A DNA stretch of 27,523 nucleotides from an uncultured Bacilli bacterium (GCA_934086775.1 CAKOIJ010000010.1:1-27523), one strand, 5' to 3'. Shown: positions 6,692 through 15,280, counted from the first letter of the stretch. Notes: generated by a model not told the origin, from the sequence alone. Numbers and translations: made by a program.

Positions 6692-7861
6692 ATGGAAGAA
6701 GTAATAATGATTAAATATGCAGAGTTGACCACTAAGAAAGATAATAGAAATTTCTTTATAAATACACTAGAGAAGAATATCTTATCTTGCTTAGAAGGCT
6801 TAAACCCTACTATTAAGAAAGACTACTATAGAATGTTTATTTATGTTAATAATATAGATGAAAGTATAAAAAGACTTACTAAAGTATTTGGTATTCATGA
6901 AATAGTAAAATGCATTTTTTCTGAAAGTAAAGATGTAGAGAATATTAAAAGTATAAGTAAAAGCCTAATAAAAGAAGGAACTACTTTTAAAGTTGAAACT
7001 AATAGAAGCGATAAGAGTTTTAGTATAAACAGTATGGAGTTATCAAAAATAGTTGGAGGATATCTTTTAAAAAATATTTCCAACTTAAAAGTAGATGTTC
7101 ATAATCCCGAATATTTAATTAATATAGAAATTAGAAGAGAAGGAGTTTATCTATATTCTAATGGAGTTAAAGGGATGGGAGGATATCCTACCGGCACTCT
7201 TGGTAAGGCTCTTCTTATGTTAAGTGGTGGAATTGATAGTGTTGTAGCAGGATTTCTTACCATGAAAAGAGGAGTTAAGTTGGATTTTCTTTACTTTGAA
7301 AGTTTACCTCATACTAGTTTAGAAGCTAGAGAAAAAGTTATAAATCTTGCTAAAATTCTTAAGAATTATGGTAATACTGGTAAACTTTTAGTCGTTCCTT
7401 TTACAAAAATTCAAGAAACTATTTACAGAGAAATGAAAAGTGACTATATGATTACAATGATGAGAAGACAAATGTATAAAATAGCAGAAAGAGTTGCTAA
7501 AAGAAGAAATGCCAATGCTATAGTAAATGGAGAAAGTATTGGACAAGTAGCAAGTCAAACTTTAACTAGTATGAAAGTAGTTAATGATGTTACTTCTTAT
7601 CCTATAATAAGACCTCTAGCTAGTTTTGATAAACTAGAGATTATGGAAATTGCTAGAAAGATAGGAAGTTATGATATAAGTATTCTTCCGTATATGGACT
7701 GCTGTACTGTATTTGTACCTACTCATCCAGTAATTAATCCAAGATTAGATATAGCAAGAAGTGAAGAAGAAAAATTAAGTAAAGAATTACTTGATGAAGC
7801 AATAAATAATATTATTAAAATTGATTTAAATGAAGAAAACCTAGAAAGTGATTTACTTTAG
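6692..7861 (+). CDS. thiI: tRNA 4-thiouridine synthase ThiI
   Basis: ThiI adenylates U8 of tRNA and installs sulfur from a cysteine desulfurase persulfide. The 389-residue product has an N-terminal ferredoxin-like region (IKYAELTTKKDNRNFF), a THUMP domain (about residues 55-165), and a PP-loop ATPase domain whose signature SGGIDS is at residues 178-183. Further conserved blocks are NGESIGQVASQT, PIIRPL and PYMDCCTVFVPTHPV. There is no C-terminal rhodanese domain, as is usual in Gram-positives, where the persulfide comes directly from the partner desulfurase encoded just upstream. The start at 6692 is set by AAAGGAG six bases upstream. Its 3' end forms part of a terminator hairpin, so this is the last gene of the operon. 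Confidence 0.95.
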   Translation: MEEVIMIKYAELTTKKDNRNFFINTLEKNILSCLEGLNPTIKKDYYRMFIYVNNIDESIKRLTKVFGIHEIVKCIFSESKDVENIKSISKSLIKEGTTFKVETNRSDKSFSINSMELSKIVGGYLLKNISNLKVDVHNPEYLINIEIRREGVYLYSNGVKGMGGYPTGTLGKALLMLSGGIDSVVAGFLTMKRGVKLDFLYFESLPHTSLEAREKVINLAKILKNYGNTGKLLVVPFTKIQETIYREMKSDYMITMMRRQMYKIAERVAKRRNANAIVNGESIGQVASQTLTSMKVVNDVTSYPIIRPLASFDKLEIMEIARKIGSYDISILPYMDCCTVFVPTHPVINPRLDIARSEEEKLSKELLDEAINNIIKIDLNEENLESDLL

Positions 7862-7871
7862 GTTTCTTTTT
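7835..7871 (+). terminator. thiI terminator overlapping its 3' end
   Basis: GAAAACCTAGAAAGT (7835-7849) pairs with ACTTTAGGTTTC (7855-7866), with a two-base bulge on the left, followed by a T-rich tract. The TAG stop lies in the right arm. Confidence 0.65.
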
Positions 7872-7913
7872 CTTAAAATTAATGGTAAAATTAACATAAA
7901 GGAAAGTAATTAT

Positions 7914-8036
7914 ATGAAAGATAAATTTAATCTAACTTTAAGAAGTATCAAATATATGCTTTACGGAATGAGAAATCAACTTTTTTGAGATGAGGATGAA
8001 TACTTAAGACAGAAAATGACATACTTTCAAAATTAA
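7914..8036 (+). pseudogene. Short decayed coding remnant before the RhuM gene
   Basis: An ATG at 7914, 9 bases after AAAGGAAAG, opens a 24-codon frame (MKDKFNLTLRSIKYMLYGMR...) that meets TGA at 7986. The same frame then continues DEDEYLRQKMTYFQN to TAA at 8034. MKDKFNLTL resembles the first residues of many Fic-family proteins, and a Fic C-terminal fragment lies on the other side of the RhuM gene. The resemblance covers only about nine residues, so this is a weak call; it could also be a chance frame. Confidence 0.25.
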
Positions 8037-8057
8037 TATATAAATAGTGGAAAGTTT

Positions 8058-8066
8058 TGATATAAT
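8058..8066 (+). promoter_or_regulatory. Extended -10 promoter of the RhuM gene
   Basis: TGATATAAT (TATAAT at 8061-8066) is identical to the extended -10 at 2805-2813. No convincing -35 is present. The leader carries AGGAGGT (8090-8096), a strong ribosome binding site 8 bases before the ATG at 8105. Confidence 0.6.
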
Positions 8067-8104
8067 ATATTTATTAATGTAGTTAAATCAGGAGGTAAAG
8101 AATT

Positions 8105-9121
8105 ATGCAAACATTACAAATAAGAAATTCAACAGCAGAATTTTTGATATTCACAAAACAAAATAAAGAAAAGACAATAGAAGTGATTGTTGATGAAGAA
8201 TCAGTCTGGCTTAGTCAAAAATTGATGGCCGAACTTTTTGGGACAACAAGAAATAATATAACAATACATCTTTCTAATATTTTTGAAAAAGAATTAAGTG
8301 AGAATTCAGTATGTAAAGAATTTTTACATACTGCTAGAGATGGAAAAAATTATAAAACAAAATATTATAATCTAGATGTTATTATTGCTGTTGGATTTAA
8401 AGTTAATAGCAAAAGAGCAATAGATTTTAGATTGTGGGCAATCAATATTTTAAAACAATATTCTGTAAAAGGATACGTATTAGATAAAGAAAGACTTAAA
8501 AATGGAACTTTTTTAAATGAAAATTATTTTGATGAATTACTACAGGAAATAAGAGAAATAAGAATTAGTGAAAGAAATTTTTATCAAAAGATTACTGATA
8601 TATACACAACGAGTTTAGATTATAATGTAGCTTCACCAATAACAAAAGATTTTTTTAAAACCGTTCAAAATAAAATGCATTATGCTGTTCATGGGAATAC
8701 TGCTGCAGAAGTTGTAGTGAACCGTGCAAATCATAAAAAAACCCATATGGGATTAACAAATTGGAAAAATTCACCTAATGGCAAAATAATTGCATCTGAT
8801 GTTATAATTGCTAAAAATTATCTTACTAAAGAAGAATTAAAATCTTTAGAAAGAATTGTTACAATGTATTTAGATTACGCTGAGGATCAAGCTGAAAGAC
8901 ATATTCCTATGACAATGGAAGACTGGAAAGGTAAGCTAGATGTATTTTTACAATTTAACGAAAGAGATGTACTTGATAATCCTGGTAAAGTATCACATAA
9001 GGTAGCAAAGAGTTTTGCACTTTCTGAATTTGAAAAGTATAGAATTACTCAAGATAAATTATTTGAATCTGATTTTGATAAATTTATGATTGAAATGGAA
9101 AATGAGGATATTAGTTGTTAA
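8105..9121 (+). CDS. Virulence RhuM family protein
   Basis: The 338-residue product matches the RhuM family. The N-terminal block EESVWLSQKLMAELFGTTR..I..HLSNIF looks like a helix-turn-helix-type DNA-binding module. It is followed by the signature YKTKYYNLDVIIAVGFKVNS and FRLWAINILKQY, with a conserved KGYVLDKERLKN segment and a helical C-terminal half ending in FALSEFEKYR. The family is named after a Salmonella pathogenicity-island gene, its biochemical role is not established, and it is common in accessory DNA of gut bacteria, often near Fic/Doc or restriction genes. The start follows a strong AGGAGGT. It has its own promoter. Serine codons are more mixed (TCA, TCT and AGT) than the AGT-dominated neighbours, which fits acquisition. 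A broken Fic-like fragment follows immediately. Confidence 0.88.
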   Translation: MQTLQIRNSTAEFLIFTKQNKEKTIEVIVDEESVWLSQKLMAELFGTTRNNITIHLSNIFEKELSENSVCKEFLHTARDGKNYKTKYYNLDVIIAVGFKVNSKRAIDFRLWAINILKQYSVKGYVLDKERLKNGTFLNENYFDELLQEIREIRISERNFYQKITDIYTTSLDYNVASPITKDFFKTVQNKMHYAVHGNTAAEVVVNRANHKKTHMGLTNWKNSPNGKIIASDVIIAKNYLTKEELKSLERIVTMYLDYAEDQAERHIPMTMEDWKGKLDVFLQFNERDVLDNPGKVSHKVAKSFALSEFEKYRITQDKLFESDFDKFMIEMENEDISC

Positions 9122-9339
9122 AAATATTCAGTTCTTAGATATCATCCTCAGACGGAAATAAAAAAACTAGTATGATAATTGCTAATAAGATAATGATTAT
9201 GAATGGTAAAGGAATAATTCTAGTAAAGGATGAAAATTTATTAGAATTTAATAAACTATTAACTGATTATTATACTAAAGGAGAAGATACAAAAATAATA
9301 GAATTTTTGTATAATAAATGTATTTATGGATTAAATTAA
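9122..9339 (+). pseudogene. Decayed C-terminal fragment of a Fic-family protein
   Basis: From 9151 the frame reads DGNKKTSMIIANKIMIMNGK, then GIILVKDENLLEFNKLL, YYTKGEDTKIIEFLYNKC and IYGLN to TAA. This matches the end of Fic-domain AMP-transferase-like proteins: the second half of the HPFxDGNxR motif, then the ANK.MI.NG.GI helix-strand block. Just upstream another frame gives KYSVLRYHP (9122-9148), so the His-Pro half of the Fic motif is present but shifted, as if a short deletion removed the residues in between. The reading break inside the motif and absence of the upstream domain mark it as a pseudogene. An ATG at 9172 could open a 55-residue protein, but no ribosome binding site precedes it. 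Confidence 0.6.
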
Positions 9340-9421
9340 AAAATGGGGTAAAAATATCACATTTTTAAGTGATTAATTTTCTAACTGTGAACTTTTAAGA
9401 TTTGTAATCGTTAGATTTTAT

Positions 9422-9444
9422 AAGCAAAAATATTTGCTTTTTTT
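9422..9444 (+). terminator. Rho-independent terminator closing the accessory island
   Basis: AAGCAAA (9422-9428) and TTTGCTT (9433-9439) pair perfectly around AATA, followed by a T run. It separates the RhuM/Fic region from the gatCAB promoter. Confidence 0.75.
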
Positions 9445-9465
9445 CTTTATATTTTCTTTTAACTG

Positions 9466-9474
9466 TGATATTAT
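9466..9474 (+). promoter_or_regulatory. Extended -10 promoter of gatCAB
   Basis: TGATATTAT (-10 at 9469-9474) has the extended TGn form, with only a weak -35. A start near 9481 would leave a leader of about 20 bases, supporting translation from the ATG at 9500 and not from the in-frame ATG at 9479. Confidence 0.5.
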
Positions 9475-9499
9475 TTAAATGTATGGAAGTGAGGAAAAA

Positions 9500-9790
9500 A
9501 TGATATCAATAGATAAATTAAAAGATTATTCTAAAAAGTTAGAGTTTACCATGGAAGAAAGTGAATATAAAACTCTACAAGATGAATTTGAAATCCTATT
9601 TAAACAAGTTGATAAGATAAGTGAAATAGAAGGCTTAAAGGATTATGAACCTATGTCATTTCCTTTTCATTTAGAGGAATCTTACTTAAGAGATGATGAA
9701 GTTGATATGAGTTTAAGTGTAGAAGATGCTCTTATGAATACAAAAGATAAAGAAAGTAACAGAGTTAAACTTCCGAAGGTGGTGGAATAA
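9500..9790 (+). CDS. gatC: Asp/Glu-tRNA amidotransferase subunit C
   Basis: The small subunit of GatCAB wraps around GatA and stabilises it while misacylated Glu-tRNA(Gln) or Asp-tRNA(Asn) is amidated. The 96-residue product begins MISIDKLKDYSKKLEFTMEE, corresponding to the usual helix of GatC. It contains the conserved DYEPMSFPFHLEESYLRDDEV region (MxHP..LR.D in the family). I chose the ATG at 9500 over 9479 because AGTGAGG precedes it closely and the promoter position would leave almost no leader for 9479. Its stop overlaps the gatA start by one base, so it is translationally coupled. Confidence 0.88.
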   Translation: MISIDKLKDYSKKLEFTMEESEYKTLQDEFEILFKQVDKISEIEGLKDYEPMSFPFHLEESYLRDDEVDMSLSVEDALMNTKDKESNRVKLPKVVE

Positions 9791-11223
9791 TGAATATTCT
9801 AGAATATAAAGATAAAATTAAAAACGGAATTTCTAGTAAGGAATTATGGCAAGATGCAGTAAATAAGTCTAAAAGTTCCATGGAAAAATTAAATCCATAT
9901 GTTACTATTATGGATGAATATATGAGTCTTGATAGTGACAGTAAGTTAAATGGAGTACCTTATTCTATTAAAGATAATTTTAGTACAAAAGGTATTCTTA
10001 CAACAGGTTCTAGTAATATACTTAAAGATTATATACCACCTTTTGATAGTACTGTATATAAAAAACTAAAGCAAAGTGGGGCAGCCTTAGTAGGTAAAAC
10101 TGTTTTAGATGAACTGGCTATGGGAGGAAGTGGACTAACTGGACACACTGGTATAGTTAGAAATCCTTATGATACAACTAGAATTGCAGGCGGAAGTTCT
10201 GCCGGAAGTGTAGTAAGTGTTGCTGCTAATTTAGTTCCGTTTAGTATAGGAAGTGACACAGGCGATTCAGTTAGAAAACCATCTAGTTACTGTGGAGTAG
10301 TAGGTTTTAAACCTACGTATGGAAGAATAAGCAGATACGGTTTATTTCCTTTTGCAAGTAGTCTAGATCATGTGGGAGTTATTACTAGAAATGTTCTTGA
10401 TTCTGCTATAGTAGTTGATACTTTAAAGGGAAAAGATAAGATGGATATGACTACCTTAGAAGATGATAATATCAGTTATAGTGATAACTTAGTTAATGAT
10501 TTAAAAGGTAAGAAGTTATTCTATATAAAAGAAATAGTGGATAGAGAAAATATTAATAATGAAGAAACCATTAAAATACTTGATAACTTTTATCAAAAAG
10601 TAAATGATTTAAAAGAAAGGGGAGCCTTAGTAGAAGAAGTTAGTATAGACAAAAAACTACTTGAATGTATTTATCCTATATACTTTATAATAAGCTGTGC
10701 TGAAAGTACTAGTAATAATAGTAATTTAACTGGTTTTATTTTTGGGAATAAAGTAGAAGGTAAAACTCCTGAAGAAATAATGATTAATACTAGAACTAAA
10801 GGCTTTGCTGAGATGATTAAAAGAAGATTTGTTATAGGTAGTTACATTCTTGAAAGAGAAAATCAAGAGAGATTATTTGTAAATGCCAAAAGAGCAAGAA
10901 ATATGATTGTTACTAAAATAAATGAACTATTAAGTAAGTATGATGCTTTAATTCTTCCTACAACAGGTACTGTTGCACCTAAAATTATTCCAGAAGAAGA
11001 GCCGGATAGATTAAGTAGTGAATATTTACTTTTAGAAAGTCATTTGGTTATAGGTAACTTTGGTGGCTATCCAAGTATTACAATACCATGTGGTTTTGTA
11101 AACAGTATGCCAACAGGTTTATCAATAACTTGTAAACAAAGAGAAGACTTAAAATGTTTGAATATTGCATATTCTATAGAAAATACAATGCCTTACAAAG
11201 ACATAGTAAAGGAGGTTATTTAA
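9790..11223 (+). CDS. gatA: Asp/Glu-tRNA amidotransferase subunit A
   Basis: GatA is the glutaminase subunit: an amidase-signature enzyme with a Ser-cisSer-Lys triad that releases ammonia from glutamine. The 477-residue product shows the Lys in PYSIKDN (Lys61), GGSSAGS with the cis-Ser (about Ser137), and GSDTGDSVRKPS with the nucleophile Ser160. It continues CGVVGFKPTYGRISRYGLFPFASSLDH, a long conserved run. Unusually, the residue before the nucleophile is Asp159 where the family almost always has Gly (TGGS). The triad is intact, so activity is likely. Its ATG shares a base with the gatC stop, and AAGGTGG lies just upstream. Having gatCAB suggests that glutaminyl- and/or asparaginyl-tRNA is made indirectly. 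Confidence 0.96.
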   Translation: MNILEYKDKIKNGISSKELWQDAVNKSKSSMEKLNPYVTIMDEYMSLDSDSKLNGVPYSIKDNFSTKGILTTGSSNILKDYIPPFDSTVYKKLKQSGAALVGKTVLDELAMGGSGLTGHTGIVRNPYDTTRIAGGSSAGSVVSVAANLVPFSIGSDTGDSVRKPSSYCGVVGFKPTYGRISRYGLFPFASSLDHVGVITRNVLDSAIVVDTLKGKDKMDMTTLEDDNISYSDNLVNDLKGKKLFYIKEIVDRENINNEETIKILDNFYQKVNDLKERGALVEEVSIDKKLLECIYPIYFIISCAESTSNNSNLTGFIFGNKVEGKTPEEIMINTRTKGFAEMIKRRFVIGSYILERENQERLFVNAKRARNMIVTKINELLSKYDALILPTTGTVAPKIIPEEEPDRLSSEYLLLESHLVIGNFGGYPSITIPCGFVNSMPTGLSITCKQREDLKCLNIAYSIENTMPYKDIVKEVI

Positions 11224-11224
11224 T

Positions 11225-12646
11225 ATGTTTGAACCTACTATTGGACTAGAAATTCATACTGAACTTAATACTAAAAGTAAGATGTTTTCTGGTAGTAGTA
11301 ATACTTACAGTACTAATCCCAATGAGAATATAAGTGTTATAGATTTAGCATTCCCTGGTACTTTACCAAGAGTAAACAAAGAAGGAGTTAGAAAAGCAAT
11401 TAAATTAGCGCTTGCGTTAAACTGTGAAATTCCAGATGTTATAATGTTTGATAGAAAGAACTATTATTATGCTGATTTACCTAAAGGATACCAAATTACT
11501 CAGATGACTAAACCTTTTGGAAAAAACGGACACCTTGATATAGAAGTTAATGGAGTAGTTAAAAGATGCTTAATACATCAAATTCATTTAGAAGAAGATT
11601 CTGCTAGTATGACACATTTTGATGACTATAGTTTAATTGATTATAACCGAGCAGGAGTACCGTTAATTGAAATAGTTACTGAACCTATATTTAATGGTGT
11701 AGATGATGTAATTGAATTTTTAGAGAATCTAAGAAATATTATTAAATATACAAATATAAGTGAAGCAAGTAGCGAGAAAGGTCAAATAAGAGTAGATGTT
11801 AATATTTCCATGAAAAGAAAAGGTAGTTCTACACTAGGAACTCGTGCAGAAATAAAAAATATAAATTCGTTTAATACTGTTAAAGAAGTAATTATCTCTG
11901 AAATTAAAAGACAAGAAGAAGTTTTAATGAACGGTGGAGTTATTAAACAAGAAACTCGTAGGTGGGTAGATCCACTAAAGAAGACTGTTTCAATGAGAGA
12001 TAAAGTTGATGCAGTTGATTATAGATATTATATTGAACCTAATATACCTGTTGTTAAAATATCAAGTGATTTTATTGATGAAATAAAAAATAGTTTACCT
12101 GTTTTACCTTTTGAAAGATACAATAAGTATGTTGCTTTAGGAGTTAGTAAAAAAGATGCTAGAGTATTAATTAAAGATAAAAAAATAAGTGATTTTTATG
12201 AAGAATGTTTATTATTAAATGGAAATCCCATATCTGTTGATAACTGGATTACTACAAGACTTTTAGGATATTTAAATCAAACTAATAAAAGTATAGAAGA
12301 GGTATTTATTAAGCCTGAACACTTAGTTAATATGATTAAGATGGTAGATGAGGGAAGAATAAGTACTGAACAAGCTAAAAGTGTTTTTACTTATATTATA
12401 GAAGAAGAAAAATCTCCAGAAGTAATTGTTAAAGAAAAAGGTTTAGAACAAATAAGTGATTCAGATGAAATAAGAAAATTAGTTAATAATGTTCTAGATA
12501 ATAATATTAATGAACTTCAAAGTTATAAAAATGGTAAAACTAATTTATTAGGTTTCTTTATAGGTAAAACTATAAAATTAAGTGAAGGAAAAGCAAATCC
12601 TAGTATAGTTAGTAAAATAGTTAATGAAGAAATTATTAAAAGATAA
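11225..12646 (+). CDS. gatB: Asp/Glu-tRNA amidotransferase subunit B
   Basis: GatB binds the misacylated tRNA, activates its side-chain carboxylate with ATP and accepts ammonia from GatA. The 473-residue product has the PF02934 core: EPTIGLEIHTELNTKSKMF, DLAFPGTLPRVN, FDRKNYYYADLPKGYQI, HLEEDSASMTH, NRAGVPLIEIVTEP, then AEIKNINSFNTV and RQEEVLMNGG. After it come the helical and YqeY-like tail domains (about residues 300-473), which recognise the tRNA elbow and end in GKANPSIVSKIV. The zinc-binding cysteines of some GatB proteins are absent, as in many Firmicutes. AAAGGAGG lies upstream, and the start is 1 base past the gatA stop. I saw no clear terminator after it. Confidence 0.96.
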   Translation: MFEPTIGLEIHTELNTKSKMFSGSSNTYSTNPNENISVIDLAFPGTLPRVNKEGVRKAIKLALALNCEIPDVIMFDRKNYYYADLPKGYQITQMTKPFGKNGHLDIEVNGVVKRCLIHQIHLEEDSASMTHFDDYSLIDYNRAGVPLIEIVTEPIFNGVDDVIEFLENLRNIIKYTNISEASSEKGQIRVDVNISMKRKGSSTLGTRAEIKNINSFNTVKEVIISEIKRQEEVLMNGGVIKQETRRWVDPLKKTVSMRDKVDAVDYRYYIEPNIPVVKISSDFIDEIKNSLPVLPFERYNKYVALGVSKKDARVLIKDKKISDFYEECLLLNGNPISVDNWITTRLLGYLNQTNKSIEEVFIKPEHLVNMIKMVDEGRISTEQAKSVFTYIIEEEKSPEVIVKEKGLEQISDSDEIRKLVNNVLDNNINELQSYKNGKTNLLGFFIGKTIKLSEGKANPSIVSKIVNEEIIKR

Positions 12647-12669
12647 GAAAAGTAGTATCTATAAAACAC

Positions 12670-12698
12670 TTGCATTTTTAGAAGTTTTAACGTATAAT
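12670..12698 (+). promoter_or_regulatory. rpsO promoter
   Basis: TTGCAT (12670-12675), a 17-base spacer and a consensus TATAAT (12693-12698) lie between gatB and rpsO. The leader of about 75 bases could hold an S15 autoregulatory fold as in other bacteria, but I see no strong stem, so that is only a possibility. Confidence 0.7.
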
Positions 12699-12781
12699 TA
12701 AGTAGTAAGTTTTTTCTTGGTTTAAAGTTACTCCACCTTTTTACTAAGATTAAACGGTTTTATATGAAAGGAGAATTTAAA

Positions 12782-13051
12782 ATGGCTTTAAGTAAAGAAG
12801 TAAAATCTGCTATAGTAAAAGAATATCAAAGAGATGCAAAAGATACTGGTAGTGTTGAAGTTCAAGTTGCTATTTTAACTGAAGAAATTAAAGTATTAAC
12901 AGAGCACTTAAAAGAACATATCCATGATTTTCATTCTAAAAGAGGACTTTTACAAAAAGTAGGTAAAAGAAAAAGTTTACTTGCATATCTAAAGAAAGAA
13001 GATGTAACTAGATATCGTGAACTAATAGCAAAATTAGGATTAAGAAAGTAG
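12782..13051 (+). CDS. rpsO: 30S ribosomal protein S15
   Basis: S15 is a primary 16S rRNA-binding protein of the platform and contacts the large subunit. The 89-residue product is of normal length, with MALSKEVKSAIVKEYQRDAK, TGSVEVQVAILTEEI, HLKEHIHDFHSKRGL, and ending LLAYLKKEDVTRYRELIAKLGLRK. I chose the ATG at 12782, since AAAGGAG lies 6-7 bases upstream and the family starts MALS. An in-frame ATG at 12764 would add six residues encoded by the ribosome binding site itself. A terminator hairpin begins at its last base, and pnp follows 51 bases later, as in many bacteria. Confidence 0.97.
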   Translation: MALSKEVKSAIVKEYQRDAKDTGSVEVQVAILTEEIKVLTEHLKEHIHDFHSKRGLLQKVGKRKSLLAYLKKEDVTRYRELIAKLGLRK

Positions 13052-13079
13052 GCACTTTATTTTAAGTGTCTATTTTTTT
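13051..13079 (+). terminator. rpsO terminator or processing hairpin
   Basis: GGCACTT (13051-13057) pairs with AAGTGTC (13064-13070), with one G-U pair, followed by TATTTTTTT. It starts at the last base of the rpsO stop. No separate pnp promoter is evident in the remaining 23 bases, so read-through into pnp is likely. Confidence 0.65.
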
Positions 13080-13102
13080 ATTATAAGAAAGGAAAAGAAA
13101 AT

Positions 13103-15250
13103 ATGAAAAGAGTTTTTGAATACGAATTTCTTGGAAAGAAAATAGTAGTAGAAACTGGAGAACTTGCTGAACAAGCTAATGGTGCAGTACTAGTTAGATA
13201 CGAAGACACTGTAATACTAAGTACAGCAGTAATGAGCAGTAACATTAGCACGGCAGACTTTTTCCCACTAACAATTTTATACCAAGAAAAACTATATTCG
13301 GTAGGTAAAATTCCAGGTGGGTTCATAAAAAGAGAAGGTAGACCAAGTGACTCTGCGACACTAACAGCAAGAGTTATTGATAGACCAATAAGACCAATGT
13401 TTGATGAAAACTTCAGAAACGAAGTACAAGTAGTAAACACAGTATTAAGTGTAGACAATGACTACAGTCCAGAAATGGCAGCACTTTTTGGTTCAAGCTT
13501 ATCGCTTGGAATAAGCAGTATTCCATTTGATGGCCCAGTATCTGGAGTCAAAGTAGGTAAAATCGACGGTAAACTCGTAATAAATCCAACAGTAGAAGAA
13601 ATGGAAAGAAGCACTATTGACCTTACAGTTGCTGGAACAATAAATGCAATAAATATGGTTGAAAGTGGAAGCAAAGAAGTATCTGAAGAAGAAATGCTAG
13701 AAGCATTAATGTTTGGACACGAACATATTAAAGAATTATGTGCTATACAGAAGGACATAATTGATGAAATTGGGAAAGAAAAAATAACTGTAGAACTCGC
13801 TTCACTTGATCCTGAAATTATTGAAGAAGTAGAAGAAGATATTAAAAGTGACATGGTAGAGGCTATTCAAATAAAAGACAAACTTGAAAAATATGCTAAA
13901 ATAGATGAATTAAAAGAAAGAGCAATTACAAACTATACTGAGAAACATATAGGAAGTGAAACTTTAGATAGTGAGTTAAAACAAGTTAAGAAGATAGCTG
14001 ATAACATAGAAGGTACTGAAGTAAGAAGATTAATTACCGATGAAAAAGTAAGACCTGACGGAAGAGGAATGACTGAAATAAGAGAATTATCTACTAGAAA
14101 AGACTTACTTCCAAGAACTCACGGCAGCGCATTATTTACTCGTGGACAAACTCAAGCACTTGCAATAACTACATTAGGTGCTTTAGGTGAACATCAAATA
14201 CTTGACGGTATTATGCCAGAAGATGAAAAAAGGTTTATGTTTCACTATAACTTCCCAGCATTCAGTGTTGGTGAAACTGGTAGATATGGCGCTCCTGGTA
14301 GAAGAGAAATTGGCCATGGTGCATTAGCTGAAAGAGCGCTACTTCAAGTAATGCCAAATGAAGAAGAATTCCCTTATACAGTTCGTGTAGTAAGTGAAGT
14401 ACTTGAAAGCAATGGTTCTAGTAGCCAAGCAAGTATATGTGCTGGATGTATGAGTTTAATGACTGCAGGTGTTCCAATAAAAGCTCCAGTAGCAGGTATA
14501 GCAATGGGACTAATTACAGAAGATGGAACATGTGAATCAAATTATACAATATTAACAGATATACAAGGATTAGAAGATCACATGGGAGATATGGACTTTA
14601 AAGTAGCTGGTACTAGAAAAGGTATAACTGCACTTCAAATGGACATTAAAATAAAAGGTATAACAGAAAATATTTTCAGAGAAGCTTTAGCGCAAGCCAA
14701 AACTGCAAGAATGGAAATACTTGATGTTATGGAAAAAGAAATATCAGAACCTAGAAAAGAACTAAGCCCATATGCACCAAAGATTAAAACAATGCAAATT
14801 AATCCAGATAAGATTAAAGATGTAATTGGACGTGGCGGAGAAATGATTACTAAAATTATTTTAGAAAGTTCTGGTGTTAATACAGTAAATGATAAAGATG
14901 CAGTTAAAATTGATATAGAAGATGATGGAAGAGTAATAGCATATCACACAGACTACGCTATAATTGACAAAGCACTTCATATGATAGAAGAAGTTGTAAG
15001 AGAAGTCGAAATAGGAAAAGTTTATACTGGTAAAGTAGTAAATGTAGAAGACTTTGGTTGTTTTGTAGAATTATGGCCTGGTTGTGAAGGATTAGTGCAT
15101 GTAAGTCAACTTGATACTAAACGTGTTGATAAACCGAGTGATGTAGTAAAAGTTGGAGACGAAATTATAGTAAAAGCAACTGGATATGATAAACGTGGAA
15201 AATTAAATCTTTCAAGGAAAGAAGTGTTAACTAAGAGGGAAGAAAAATAA
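13103..15250 (+). CDS. pnp: Polyribonucleotide nucleotidyltransferase
   Basis: PNPase is a trimeric phosphorolytic 3'-5' exoribonuclease and polymerase for RNA turnover. The 715-residue product shows the full domain order: first RNase PH-like domain (about 10-140, with GKIPGGFIKREGRPSDSATL), an all-alpha linker (about 150-300), the catalytic second RNase PH-like domain (about 310-540, with LPRTHGSALFTRGQTQAL and GLEDHMGDMDFKVAGT), a KH domain with IGRGGEMI near residue 577, and an S1 domain (TGKVVNVEDFGCFVELWPG, about 635-705). AAAGGAAAAG precedes the ATG. With the RNase J-like gene, the window holds two RNA-decay genes. The stop codon lies in the loop of a hairpin at 15236-15259. Confidence 0.97.
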   Translation: MKRVFEYEFLGKKIVVETGELAEQANGAVLVRYEDTVILSTAVMSSNISTADFFPLTILYQEKLYSVGKIPGGFIKREGRPSDSATLTARVIDRPIRPMFDENFRNEVQVVNTVLSVDNDYSPEMAALFGSSLSLGISSIPFDGPVSGVKVGKIDGKLVINPTVEEMERSTIDLTVAGTINAINMVESGSKEVSEEEMLEALMFGHEHIKELCAIQKDIIDEIGKEKITVELASLDPEIIEEVEEDIKSDMVEAIQIKDKLEKYAKIDELKERAITNYTEKHIGSETLDSELKQVKKIADNIEGTEVRRLITDEKVRPDGRGMTEIRELSTRKDLLPRTHGSALFTRGQTQALAITTLGALGEHQILDGIMPEDEKRFMFHYNFPAFSVGETGRYGAPGRREIGHGALAERALLQVMPNEEEFPYTVRVVSEVLESNGSSSQASICAGCMSLMTAGVPIKAPVAGIAMGLITEDGTCESNYTILTDIQGLEDHMGDMDFKVAGTRKGITALQMDIKIKGITENIFREALAQAKTARMEILDVMEKEISEPRKELSPYAPKIKTMQINPDKIKDVIGRGGEMITKIILESSGVNTVNDKDAVKIDIEDDGRVIAYHTDYAIIDKALHMIEEVVREVEIGKVYTGKVVNVEDFGCFVELWPGCEGLVHVSQLDTKRVDKPSDVVKVGDEIIVKATGYDKRGKLNLSRKEVLTKREEK

Positions 15251-15263
15251 TTCTTCCCTTTAT
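15236..15263 (+). terminator. Weak terminator or intercistronic hairpin at the pnp end
   Basis: AGGGAAGAA (15236-15244) pairs perfectly with TTCTTCCCT (15251-15259). The loop contains the pnp TAA, and the T tract is short, so partial termination or mRNA stabilisation are both possible. Confidence 0.45.
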
Positions 15264-15280
15264 ATAAAGGAGAAATATAT

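Noticed and set aside
12699..12781. S15 autoregulatory pseudoknot in the rpsO leader
   Set aside because: Only short, weak pairings could be found by eye; not enough to support a structure.
13462..13854. Reverse-strand frames opposite pnp, rplA, rpoB and other genes
   Set aside because: They are Ser/Leu-rich shadow frames of conserved genes on the + strand, without ribosome binding sites or known motifs.
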